The notes under the pieces are model-generated. The model was not told where the DNA came from. It made no database searches and worked only from the letters and a program-made list of their open reading frames with translations. The position numbers and the translations under genes were made by a program. DNA of 60,453 nucleotides, taken from Bacillota bacterium. Its GTDB lineage: Bacteria > Bacillota > Sulfobacillia > Sulfobacillales > Sulfobacillaceae. This document shows, one piece after another, positions 52,674-60,453 of the stretch (positions within the stretch are counted from its first letter, which is position 1; each line of letters opens with the position of its first letter). Where the stretch lies: contig JAJZZA010000012.1 of assembly GCA_021797825.1 (NCBI GenBank), positions 1-60,453 of the forward strand. Reading direction: 5' to 3'.

Positions 52674-53369
52674 TCACGCCTGTACCACACCCGGATAGAC
52701 CGCGGGAACCGGCGGTGACGGCTCCCACACCGGATGGCGCAGAATGGCCTGCTCGCGCTCGGTTTCGCTGGCAAAACACCGCCGCCAGCGGTCGCACTGC
52801 CGGCAAGCCTGACTCACTTCGCGCGCCGGCAAAGTGCGTGATGCTTGATGCGCCCTCGCCCATTGGATGCGCGCGCGCACCCAGCCCTGCCAGGCCTGGT
52901 CCGGCCCGGTTCGCCAAGTGCGCCGACGTCCGGTCTCCCGGCATTCTACGATAAGGTAGCCCAGAGGATGTCCGGTCACATCCAGATACAACAGCAGTTG
53001 CGCCCAATGCCCCACCAACGGCCCGGTCTCCGCCAAGTCGTCAAATTTCTCCCGGTGCACCGTCTTATATTCGATGACCGCCGCCCCCTCGGCCCGCTGC
53101 CAAACCGCGTCCATCCGGCCCGAAACGCCGAGTTCCTCGCTGCGGATGCGAACCTCGACGGCTACGCTCTCGGCGTACTCGCGCTTCAATTCGGCTTGAA
53201 ATTGGCGGTGCAGCACGGCCCCGGCTTGCATGGCGAGCAAACCATCCGGATCGATCGCCCGGCCAAAGCCAAGCAGATCCATCACCGCATAGCGCAGGCA
53301 CTGCCCAGCCAACGACGGGGGAAACCAGCGGACGGCCCGCCGGTTTCGAGGCCCTTTGCCCTCCGTCAT
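52674..53369 (-). CDS. Cas4-like PD-(D/E)XK nuclease
   Basis: A 231-aa RecB/Cas4-type nuclease. The nuclease core shows SGRMDAVW and VIEYKTVH (Asp and Glu-x-Lys). A Cys at about residue 24 (LAGQCLR) and a C-terminal cluster ACRQCDRWRRC suggest the 4Fe-4S site typical of Cas4. There is no cas1/cas2 and no CRISPR array in the window, so it is a solitary member. Its role could be DNA repair or a genome-maintenance step. The ATG lies 8 bases from the stop of the upstream UPF0173 gene. Confidence 0.78.
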   Translation of the reverse strand: MTEGKGPRNRRAVRWFPPSLAGQCLRYAVMDLLGFGRAIDPDGLLAMQAGAVLHRQFQAELKREYAESVAVEVRIRSEELGVSGRMDAVWQRAEGAAVIEYKTVHREKFDDLAETGPLVGHWAQLLLYLDVTGHPLGYLIVECRETGRRRTWRTGPDQAWQGWVRARIQWARAHQASRTLPAREVSQACRQCDRWRRCFASETEREQAILRHPVWEPSPPVPAVYPGVVQA

Positions 53370-53377
53370 GGTAACCC

Positions 53378-54085
53378 TTACCGATAAGTGTGGCCGGGTT
53401 CGGCCACCACCACTTCCGTGGCGGTGCCGGCCAAGAGATCGGCCAGCGCCTGCGGCTCACCCGCCAGCACCGGAAAGGTGCCATAGTGCATGGGCACGAC
53501 CGTTTTCGGTTTCAGCAGCCCAACCGCATAAGCCGCTTCTTTGGGACTCATGGTAAAGTGTCCGCCAATCGGCAAGAGCGCAATGTCCGGAGCATAAAGC
53601 GCGGCAATATGAGCCATGTCCCCGAACACATTGGTGTCGCCCGCATGGTACACCGTCAAGCCATTTTCCAGCGTGATGACGAATCCCGAGGCCTCGCCGC
53701 CATAGACCAAACCATTGGGGGTGGTAATCCCGGAACTGTGCTCCGCATGCACCATGGTGATTTGGATTTCGTTGACGCTGACCGTGCCCCCCTTGTTCAT
53801 GCCCACCGTGTTCTCCACGCCTTGTCCTTCCAGAAACGAGGCAATTTCAAAATTCGCAATCACGGTCGCCCCCGTCCGTTTGGCCAAATCGACGGCGCTG
53901 CCCATGTGATCGAAATGGCCATGGGTAATCAGGATAACGTCCGCCCGATCCAGTTGATGGAATTCCTGCGGACATTTCGGGTTGCCCACAAGCCATGGAT
54001 CCACCACGATGGACCGCTGGCGCGCGGTCTCCAGCAAAAACGTGGCGTGACCCAACCACGTGAGCCCAGCCCCTTCTAAGTTCAT
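53378..54085 (-). CDS. UPF0173 metal-dependent hydrolase (MBL fold)
   Basis: A 235-aa metallo-beta-lactamase-fold protein. The metal motif is ITHGHFDHMG, with later ligands in VHAEHSSG, YHAGDTNVFGDM and VVPMHYGTFPV. Substrate is unknown. ATG at 54085 has GGAGGG 6-7 bases upstream; an ATG two codons earlier (54091) overlaps that site. It probably shares a transcript with the Cas4-like gene. Confidence 0.92.
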   Translation of the reverse strand: MNLEGAGLTWLGHATFLLETARQRSIVVDPWLVGNPKCPQEFHQLDRADVILITHGHFDHMGSAVDLAKRTGATVIANFEIASFLEGQGVENTVGMNKGGTVSVNEIQITMVHAEHSSGITTPNGLVYGGEASGFVITLENGLTVYHAGDTNVFGDMAHIAALYAPDIALLPIGGHFTMSPKEAAYAVGLLKPKTVVPMHYGTFPVLAGEPQALADLLAGTATEVVVAEPGHTYR

Positions 54086-54126
54086 GCTCATCCCTCCTCG
54101 TTGGCATCGTGCGCGTCGAGCACCGC

Positions 54127-54825
54127 TTAGGGTCCTAAACCAGCCGTCCGGGTGGCCGCATCCCCCATATCCGCCACGGCCGCAATGGCCGCCGGGATCT
54201 CATCCCATCGCGAGACGACACGTTCGGCCCCCGCGCCCAGCAAATCACTGGCGGAAAAGGTGTTGTGCACCAGTCCGACCGTGTGACATCCGGCCCTCTG
54301 CGCGGCCATCATGTCGTACGGGCTGTCCCCCACCATTACTGCCCGTTGCGGCGGCACATCCATTTGCCGCAGCGCATACTGCACCGGCGCCGGATCCGGT
54401 TTCGAAAGCGCGGTGCTGTCCGCATGCACCAACACCTCGAACAGCGCACGCAGGCCAAACAGGGTCAGCCCGTGATCGGCCATGGCTTCCCGTTTGGAGG
54501 TGACAATGGCGAGACGGTAGCCCAGGCTGCGCAGGGTATGGAGCGCCCCGTCCGCCCCGGGCACCAGCGACACCCCGCCGTCGTGTTCCTGATGGTTGTG
54601 GTCCAAATACCGCCCAACCATCTGCCGCACCTCATCATCCGACCATCCGGGCCGCAGCCGGCGAAAGGATTCGGCCAAGGGACGGCCGAAATGCTCGAGC
54701 AACAGCGTGTCGGGCACAACCTCCCCGCGACTGGCGAAGGCATGACGAAAACTGGCCAAAATCAGTTCGGTCGTATCCAAAATGGTCCCGTCGAGATCGC
54801 ACAACACGGTGGCAATGGTGGTCAT
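54127..54825 (-). CDS. HAD-family phosphatase, PpaX/phosphoglycolate-type
   Basis: A 232-aa HAD hydrolase. Motif I is LCDLDGTILDT, motif II TSKRE, motif III lysine in SKPDPAPV and motif IV VGDSPYDM. The helical cap between motifs I and II is that of phosphoglycolate phosphatase or PpaX pyrophosphatase. The ATG at 54825 has AGGGGGAGG close upstream; the longer upstream frame is not needed. The gene diverges from the PPOX gene. Confidence 0.85.
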   Translation of the reverse strand: MTTIATVLCDLDGTILDTTELILASFRHAFASRGEVVPDTLLLEHFGRPLAESFRRLRPGWSDDEVRQMVGRYLDHNHQEHDGGVSLVPGADGALHTLRSLGYRLAIVTSKREAMADHGLTLFGLRALFEVLVHADSTALSKPDPAPVQYALRQMDVPPQRAVMVGDSPYDMMAAQRAGCHTVGLVHNTFSASDLLGAGAERVVSRWDEIPAAIAAVADMGDAATRTAGLGP

Positions 54826-54944
54826 GGCCTCCCCCTTCCCCCCTGATCTTAGCATATCCGCGCGAAAAAATCGGGCATCCTGTTGGCAACGGGTCCCGGA
54901 ACACGGTACGCTAACAGCATCGATGTTGCGAAGGGAATGAGCCA

Positions 54945-55565
54945 ATGGACAGAGCAAGTCGTCCCGGATCGGCGGGCGAGCACATCTTGCAAGAGCGCTA
55001 TCATACCGTTAAGCGCGCCGACGCATTTTATAGCCAACAAATGCTGACGGCGTTGAATGCGGAGATGACGTCCTTTATCGGCAAGCAGGCGATGGTTTTT
55101 GTCGCCACCGCCGACAGCCAGGGCGAGTGTGATGCCTCGGCCCGCTTTGGTCCTCCGGGATTCGTCGAGGTGCTTGATGAGCACCACCTGGCGTGGCCCG
55201 AATATCGCGGCAACGGGGTTATGGCCAGCCTCGGCAATATTGAGGAAAATCCGCATGTGGGCCTCTTATTCATCGATTTCTTCGAATCCACGGTCGGCCT
55301 GCACGTCAACGGCACCGCCCGGGTGCTGCCGAACGGGGAACTCTCCCGCTTGGCCCCGGCGGACGACCCCTCATCCCGGCCCGAACCCGAACGGTGGGTA
55401 TGGCTAACCGTCGAGGAAGCCTATATGCACTGTTCCAAGCACGTTCCGCATCTGGCGCGGTTGGAAAAACGCATCGCCTGGGGGACGGACGATGCCGTGC
55501 AAAAAGGCGGAGACTTTTTTCATGCCAAGACCACCGCCAAAGAGGTCGTCCATGGCCGCCGTTAG
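54945..55565 (+). CDS. PPOX-class flavin-dependent oxidoreductase family protein
   Basis: A 206-aa protein with the split-barrel FMN-binding fold of pyridoxamine-phosphate-oxidase-like proteins: FIGKQAMVFVATADSQGECD at about residue 43, PEYRGNGVMASLGNIEENP, VGLLFIDFFESTVGLHVNG. It may reduce a flavin- or heme-like compound; exact substrate unknown. AAGGGAATG precedes the ATG. The end overlaps the kelch gene by 14 bases. Confidence 0.83.
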   Translation: MDRASRPGSAGEHILQERYHTVKRADAFYSQQMLTALNAEMTSFIGKQAMVFVATADSQGECDASARFGPPGFVEVLDEHHLAWPEYRGNGVMASLGNIEENPHVGLLFIDFFESTVGLHVNGTARVLPNGELSRLAPADDPSSRPEPERWVWLTVEEAYMHCSKHVPHLARLEKRIAWGTDDAVQKGGDFFHAKTTAKEVVHGRR

Positions 55566-56574
55566 GCGCCGCCGTCGTCGGGTGCGTCCTCGTTTTTTCG
55601 TGTTTCTGGGCCTTTTGACCGTGATCATCCTGGCCTCGGTCTGGGCCGCGCGGCCGCGAACGCCCCGGCATCTCCCGGTTGACACCAAGCCAACTTCCGC
55701 CAAACCGACGCTCGGGAGCAAAGCCGCCGCCGAGGCGGGGGGAACCTGGACGGCCGCGCCGTTTGCCCTGCCCCAACCGCTGAAAGGATTGGCGGCGGCC
55801 TTCTCGGGCGGCACCGCCTACCTCGCCGGCGGCTTAAACCAAACCAGCAGCCCGGCGGTTTATGTCTTGACCGGCACAGGCCTTCGGCTGTTGGCCAATT
55901 TGCCGGCGGGGGTGCACGATGCCGGAGCCGCCGTGCTAAACGGCACCCTTTATGTCTTGGGCGGCGGCCAAGCTGTACCCGAAGCGGCCGCCTGGCAAAT
56001 CGCCCTCAATCCGCCCGGCCCTGTGCAGTCCGCACCCGCCTTGTTCGCCCCGTTGTCAGACGCCACCGCCATCAGTTATGGCTCGGCGATCTATCTGGTT
56101 GGGGGCTATGAAGCGGGCGCTCCCTCCAATCGGGTGTGGCAGTACCGGCCGGGGGCGGGCGATACGGTATTTGCGGTGTTGCCGACTGGAGTGCGCTACG
56201 CCGCCGTGGCCGCCGCCGGTGACACGCTTTATGTGGCTGGCGGCCTGGCCGCCGGCGGACCCACCCGCACGGCCTCCGCCATCAACCTGCGCACGGGCAC
56301 GGTGACGCGTTTGCCCCCGCTGCCGTATGCGGTGGAGCATGCGGAGGGGCTGGTCATGCAGGGGCGGTTTTGGGTCGCAGGCGGAAGCAACGTCGGCGGA
56401 TTTACCCAACGGGTGAACGTCTACAATCCGTCGACCAAAACCTGGCAACCAGGGCCTCCCCTGCCAGCCGCCGCAGGGGATGGCGCATTGGTCCCGTTTC
56501 ATTCCGGCGCCTTATGGATCGGGGGGGAAAATGGGCAACATGCGTTAAGTGTCATTTGGCGGTATACGCCGTGA
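55552..56574 (+). CDS. Membrane-anchored kelch-repeat protein
   Basis: A 340-aa protein. A short basic N-terminus (RRRRRRVRPR) and a helix at about residues 14-31 anchor it in the membrane; the rest lies outside. At least six kelch-type blades can be seen: GTAYLAGG, GTLYVLGGG, SAIYLVGGYE, DTLYVAGG, RFWVAGGSN and ALWIGGEN. It is probably a beta-propeller for binding other proteins or polymers. The ATG at 55552 has GAGGT upstream. The upstream frame from 55492 belongs to the overlap with PPOX. Confidence 0.82.
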   Translation: MAAVRRRRRRVRPRFFVFLGLLTVIILASVWAARPRTPRHLPVDTKPTSAKPTLGSKAAAEAGGTWTAAPFALPQPLKGLAAAFSGGTAYLAGGLNQTSSPAVYVLTGTGLRLLANLPAGVHDAGAAVLNGTLYVLGGGQAVPEAAAWQIALNPPGPVQSAPALFAPLSDATAISYGSAIYLVGGYEAGAPSNRVWQYRPGAGDTVFAVLPTGVRYAAVAAAGDTLYVAGGLAAGGPTRTASAINLRTGTVTRLPPLPYAVEHAEGLVMQGRFWVAGGSNVGGFTQRVNVYNPSTKTWQPGPPLPAAAGDGALVPFHSGALWIGGENGQHALSVIWRYTP

Positions 56575-57731
56575 GCGGAAACCCTGGCGCAGACCAACTG
56601 GCCCATGTCCCCGGCTAAACTGGCTGTCGGCCTGGGCGATTCTCTCCCGCGCCCTGTTGGGGTTTTAATCGGGGCTAACCGGTCTGCCTGCCGGGCCGGA
56701 GTGGGCCCCTTCGCCACCTACGAGCACCAACCGGGCTAACCGCAACAGGCAAAGACTATCGCCGATGCCGGCATCACCGGTCCCTGGCTGCCAAAACCGC
56801 CCGGGCCGCCAAATATCCTGAGGGGACGTTTAATCCCGCCCCGGGCCCGTACGATGCTCCGTACTTCCAAAGCCTTTTGATCGGGGTCTGGTAGCGGGAC
56901 CATCCCGGTCGAAACAGGAAATTCTGCTGAAGGAGATGGCTGCCCGAAACGCTGTCGCCGTGGACCAGGTTGGGATTAGCCCGTTCCCGCTCATCGGGCC
57001 CCAGGACCCCCTTTCTGATTCATTGCCGAAATCCGGGGGCCATTTCTTCAATCTGGTGCAGAACACGCTCAGCGTACGGCCTTTTCACGTCGGCCCCGGT
57101 TTTGGCCGCAATGATCCCGGCGGCGTCTCCCCGGATGGCGGACGGGAGCGGGCGCACTTGAATTCAGAGGGTGTGGCCGCCCGCGGCCGTCTGCTGACCC
57201 GCGATCAAGAGCGGCCAGGAAGCCTCTCGGGCGCCACCAGGTCCGAGAACAAACAGACTGGGCGGATGTTGGCGATTACCGCCCGGCCCGCGCTGAACAC
57301 GCCACCGGACGCCGTTCGCACTCCGCGGGCGCGGCCCGATCCCTGGCAATGGATGTCACCCGCGACCCGGGCATCATCCGCGCACCCCTAGCCTCCCGCA
57401 TCCCTACCAAAGCCGCAGCCAGTTGCCCTATCCGCCCCGCACGATGGCCATCCCGTTGCGGTGGTCGAGGATCGGTGCCAGGAACGGGAGAATCGCGCCG
57501 CTCACGGTAGCCGGGCCAAAATTGAGGTTTAAGCCCCTGGCCACGAAGGAAGTTTACACCGTCCGCGAATGAAATCGCTCCTGCACAAACTCCCGGGACG
57601 ACTGCAAGGGTACGCGCACCAGCTCACCCGCTCCGCGGCGCCCAAGTCGGGGAACCATTCGGATACGAGGACCTCCGCATTGGATCGCGCACCCCCAACG
57701 CCAAAACCCGCCCTCTTCGGCCCTCCCGCGG
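56575..57731. other. 1.15-kb stretch without supported gene
   Basis: Several open frames of 60-150 codons, none with a ribosome binding site or family resemblance. On the minus strand near 57440-57540 a fragment translated as GLNLNFGPATVSGAILPFLA looks protein-like and could be a gene remnant. I cannot name it. Confidence 0.4.
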
Positions 57732-59030
57732 TCAATGGGGTTGGCGGCGGCGCAAAACGGGCGGAGAGCTCTGGCTCTGGCGCGGGTCGGGCGTCTGCGC
57801 TGACCGGGCTTGGCGGCCATGGGTCTCGCGCATGCGAAAGGTTAGCACCGCCGCCATCAGCCCGACCAATACACCCACCAGAAGAATGGTGTCAGCGGCG
57901 CCGACCGCTGCCAATAAGGCTCCCACCGCCAGCCCTCCCACCAAGTAGCCCCCGTCGCGCCACAGCCGATAGACCCCCAGCACGCTTCCCCGCTGGTCGG
58001 GCGGAGCGATATCGCTTACGGTGGAATTGAGGTTGGGGTACAAGAGCGCCATGCCCAAGCCGCTGATGATGGCCGTCATTTCCCAGGCGAAAACCCCGCG
58101 CACCGCCGACAGCGCCACGAGTCCCGTTCCCAACAAAACGAAGCCGGCGACAATCGGTCGTTTGCGGCCAACGCGGTCGGACAGCAGGCCGGTGGCAAAC
58201 TGGCTCAAACCCCAGGCCGCGGCATAGCTTCCACTGATTTCGGCAATAGCCCACACCGGCAGGTGACGGGCGGCCAAAAAAAGCGGGACGACTCCCCAGG
58301 CCACCGTATCTGCCAGCTTATTGGTCAATCCGGCCCACGCCGCCGCCGACAGCGTAGGTTCTTGAAAGCTGGTATACACAAAGGATTGCCAGGCGGTGTA
58401 AGGGTGTTGGTGTTGGGTCGCATGTGTGCGGGGCTCCAAAGCGACCCACGGGCGGGTGTCGTGAATCACCCAGAGACTGCTCGCCAGACCAGCGGCCACA
58501 ACCCCCGCGCCCACCACAAACGGCGCGGTGACAAGACCCCAGTGCCGCGCCAGATCGCCGCTCAGCCAGGTCGCCAAGGCCACGCCTAAATAGCCGGTAG
58601 CTTCGTTAATCCCCATGGCGATTCCCCGTTGCTGCGGACCGGCCAGGTCCAACTGGGCGGTCACGGTCATCGTCCAGGCAAACGCTTGATTGGCCCCAAG
58701 AAATATATTGGCCACGATAATTGCCCACCAGGCATGGACCAGCAGGACTAGCGCCACCATGGGAATACCCAGTGCCCAACCCGCAGCCAGCACCGGCTGA
58801 CGTCCCACCCGATCAGACAACCGGCCGGCCACCAGATTTAAGGGGGCTTTGGCCAAACCAAAGGATGCGATGAAGCTTAACGTTAACAACGCCCCGACGT
58901 GATAGACGTCTTGACCCACCAACGGCACCACCGTGCGCTCAATTCCCACCGTCAGCCCCACCAACATCGTGTTCAGCACCAGCCACAAGAATTGCGGAAG
59001 ATTCTCCCGAATGCCCTGCTCTCTAGCCAT
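57732..59030 (-). CDS. MFS transporter
   Basis: A 432-aa major facilitator with 12 helices. The loop 2-3 motif is GRLSDRVGRQPVL in the first half and GLLSDRVGRKRPI in the second. The sequence resembles multidrug or metabolite efflux carriers; the substrate is unknown. The ATG at 59030 has GGAAGGGG 4-5 bases upstream. The frame is open further upstream but not family-like. An ArsR-type regulator is encoded divergently. Confidence 0.88.
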   Translation of the reverse strand: MAREQGIRENLPQFLWLVLNTMLVGLTVGIERTVVPLVGQDVYHVGALLTLSFIASFGLAKAPLNLVAGRLSDRVGRQPVLAAGWALGIPMVALVLLVHAWWAIIVANIFLGANQAFAWTMTVTAQLDLAGPQQRGIAMGINEATGYLGVALATWLSGDLARHWGLVTAPFVVGAGVVAAGLASSLWVIHDTRPWVALEPRTHATQHQHPYTAWQSFVYTSFQEPTLSAAAWAGLTNKLADTVAWGVVPLFLAARHLPVWAIAEISGSYAAAWGLSQFATGLLSDRVGRKRPIVAGFVLLGTGLVALSAVRGVFAWEMTAIISGLGMALLYPNLNSTVSDIAPPDQRGSVLGVYRLWRDGGYLVGGLAVGALLAAVGAADTILLVGVLVGLMAAVLTFRMRETHGRQARSAQTPDPRQSQSSPPVLRRRQPH

Positions 59031-59697
59031 AAATCCCCTTCCTCCCCCCAACCCCGGCGAAGCCAATTTATCGGATGCAACCATCCCGCCCAGCCCCCGA
59101 GAAACACTTCGTGCGTAGCGCGGTCGCTGCGCACGACCACCCTGGGCAAGCCCTCGTCCCTTCATCCAGGCGGGGGGAACCCAATTGCGGGGACCCCACG
59201 CCGCACCCATCCGTTCGACAGCCAGGCCAACCGCTGGCGCGGGATTTTCGATCCCTGGCACCCCCCGGCGCTTGCTCCCCGTAGCCCTGCCGCTACCAGA
59301 TTGGTACGCGGGCAAAGTGACGGGTGGTCTGCCCCGATCTTGCCCCGCCGTGTGCGGGGTTTGATCCACAGTCTGGCCGGACCGGGTAATTCATCACCGT
59401 CGTCCCGGGTTTGCCAACCAAACACCATCCGCTCCCCGCCAACCCGGCCGGCGCCGCAACGCTTCAGACCGGCACAGGCCCCGAGCAGGGCCGCCTATGG
59501 AAAATAGCGAGATCCGGGTGAATACGGGTGCTACTTCTGAATCGTCCGGGTTTCGCCGAGTGAGTCTGCATTGTCTGTCGTTTTCCTCATTATATCCGTT
59601 AATCCGGAAATACGGAATGATCAATCATTGAGACGGATTCTGTTATAATAACTGCGGGTTCCCTCTTCACATTGCGACCGGATTGCAGGGAGGCGCC
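59031..59697. promoter_or_regulatory. Divergent region, MFS gene / arsR-type gene
   Basis: No gene. The end carries a clear extended -10 element TGTTATAAT (59641-59649) for the arsR-type gene, with no good -35. Upstream of it lies the inverted repeat AATGAT-CA-ATCATT (59616-59629), of a size and position typical of ArsR operators, and TCCGT/ACGGA near 59595-59616. For the MFS side no promoter is obvious. Confidence 0.5.
59616..59649 (+). promoter_or_regulatory. Extended -10 promoter with palindromic operator
   Basis: AATGAT-CA-ATCATT (59616-59629) stands 12 bases before TGTTATAAT (59641-59649). ArsR-family repressors bind such repeats in their own promoter. Confidence 0.55.
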
Positions 59698-60063
59698 ATG
59701 CACAACGCGGTAAATGACTTAGATGTCGTCTTCAAGGCGCTGGCCGATCCGTTCCGTCGGCGCCTTCTCATGCTCTTGAGCGATTCCCAGTATTTTTGCC
59801 AATCCTCCGGCAGGACTGTGCACGGCATCTGCGTGCGCGACTTGTCTCGTCACTTGGATGCTCCTCAGTCGACGGTCTCGCGCCATTTGGCCATTTTGTC
59901 GGGATCCGGCCTCGTTTCTCATGATCGGGACCGCACCTGGCATTATTACTCGGTCAATCCGGCACGCCTGACCGAAACCGTGGACTGGCTGAACCGGCTG
60001 ATGACCGCCGATGCCAACCAGACGCCAACCCGGGGCGCGGCTCTCGGCTCCCCGTCCCCGTAA
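59698..60063 (+). CDS. ArsR-family transcriptional regulator
   Basis: A 121-aa winged-helix repressor. The DNA-binding helices are in ICVRDLSRHLDAPQSTVSRH and the wing in GLVSHDRDRTWHYYSVNP. Cys residues occur in QYFCQSSG and HGICV, so metal sensing is conceivable, but the pattern is not that of ArsR (ELCVCDL). ATG at 59698 has GGGAGG 4 bases upstream. It may control itself and the divergent MFS gene. Confidence 0.88.
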   Translation: MHNAVNDLDVVFKALADPFRRRLLMLLSDSQYFCQSSGRTVHGICVRDLSRHLDAPQSTVSRHLAILSGSGLVSHDRDRTWHYYSVNPARLTETVDWLNRLMTADANQTPTRGAALGSPSP

Positions 60064-60453
60064 TCCTGGTTTGGGCAAACCACCTGTTGCGATTCGAACC
60101 CGGGGGCGGTTGAGAAGGAACCGGCGCCTTGGGAGGTTTAAATTTCTGCGGATATTCCGTGTCGGACTTCTCCATTCGAACATGGGAACCACGAATGCGG
60201 CGACGTCCCCCAGCAACCGGTAACCCAAAGACCAAGAAACTTGTCCAGGGGGTCGGCAGCAAACCCGCGTCGAGTAAGAACAGCGGACTCAACCGCGGTA
60301 ATGGCTCCGGCAGAGCCTGGGTTGACGCAGCCAACCCGGATGAAACCGAAAGGGTGACCAAACGTGCTATTTATGGTGGCTTTGGGGTCTGCGCTGTCGC
60401 ACGGCGATTGGAAATAGTTTTCGCTATATATAGCCATCATAGCGTTAATTACA
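60064..60453. other. Terminal stretch without gene
   Basis: No gene. A GATTCGAACCC at 60091-60101 resembles a tRNA T-arm on the minus strand but does not close a stem. Near the end, GCTATATATAGC (60422-60433) is a 12-bp palindrome in an AT-rich patch. Confidence 0.4.

Noticed and set aside
60064-60130. Possible tRNA on the minus strand (GGGTTCGAATC)
   Set aside because: The T-arm stem does not close and no anticodon or acceptor arm could be built.
1-60453. CRISPR array or insertion sequence
   Set aside because: No regularly spaced direct repeats, no transposase and no flanking inverted/direct repeats of IS type were found, despite the Cas4-like and DruA-like genes.

Overview
The window reads as the chromosome of a GC-rich, low-intergenic-repeat Bacillota (Firmicutes) lineage. 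The evidence is strong AGGAGG-type ribosome binding sites, GTG/TTG starts, the pgk-tpiA-gpmI-eno gene order, single-membrane style Pst/PhoPR, Dps with a PerR/Fur-type regulator, PucR regulators, a LytS/LytR pair and a possible small spore-type protein. A Sulfobacillus-like thermoacidophile is my best guess (DoxX/DoxD-like protein, GC-rich genome, gene content), but that is inference; no rRNA or tRNA gene is present to fix it.

Layout. 1-1072: no recognisable gene. 1073-5023: a GNAT acetyltransferase, an amino-acid permease, and then a gene graveyard of decayed remnants of a PucR regulator, a 4-aminobutyrate aminotransferase and a 1-Cys peroxiredoxin. 5105-10935 (minus): HAD phosphatase, eno, gpmI, tpiA, pgk (lower glycolysis; gap is not adjacent). 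11515-18387 (minus): a phosphate operon headed by a P-loop/Asp23-like protein, then phoP, phoR, pstS, pstC, pstA, pstB, phoU. 18723-22133: a secreted CAP-domain protein and two alpha/beta hydrolases. 22213-26619: a tight operon of Nudix hydrolase, GNAT N-acyltransferase, N-succinylamino-acid racemase/OSBS-family enzyme, M20 deacylase and D-2-hydroxyacid dehydrogenase, followed by a second APC permease. This matches a D- to L-amino-acid conversion pathway. 29206-31921: nicotinamidase and a LytS/LytR two-component system. 31918-37119 (minus): an NMT1-like binding protein without signal peptide, moaE, moaD, lgt, hemL, ychF. 37191-40256: dps, a Fur/PerR-type regulator and an intact PucR regulator. 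40300-41844 (minus): hsp20 and a DoxX/DoxD-like membrane protein. 42529-45121: a nitronate-monooxygenase-like flavoprotein and a stand-alone DUF4338 (DruA-like) protein. 45235-46536: a propeller lipoprotein.

The most unusual locus is 47021-51553, an NAD-linked formate dehydrogenase. Its catalytic subunit is read through an in-frame TGA at a position equivalent to the selenocysteine of E. coli FdhF, followed at identical spacing by a SECIS-like hairpin with a GGUCU loop. In addition the catalytic polypeptide is split: the C-terminal 634 codons lie first in the operon and the N-terminal iron-sulfur part (278 aa) lies last, after NuoE- and NuoF-like genes, as if the operon had been circularly permuted. 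The N-terminal part also lacks the usual His-Cys cluster. The molybdopterin synthase genes moaD/moaE at 33 kb would serve this enzyme.

The rest, 51892-60063, holds a small basic/acidic spore-type protein, OsmC, a lone Cas4-like nuclease, a UPF0173 hydrolase, a PpaX-like HAD phosphatase, a PPOX flavoprotein, a membrane-anchored kelch protein, an MFS transporter and an ArsR regulator. No insertion sequence, CRISPR array, rRNA or tRNA was found.
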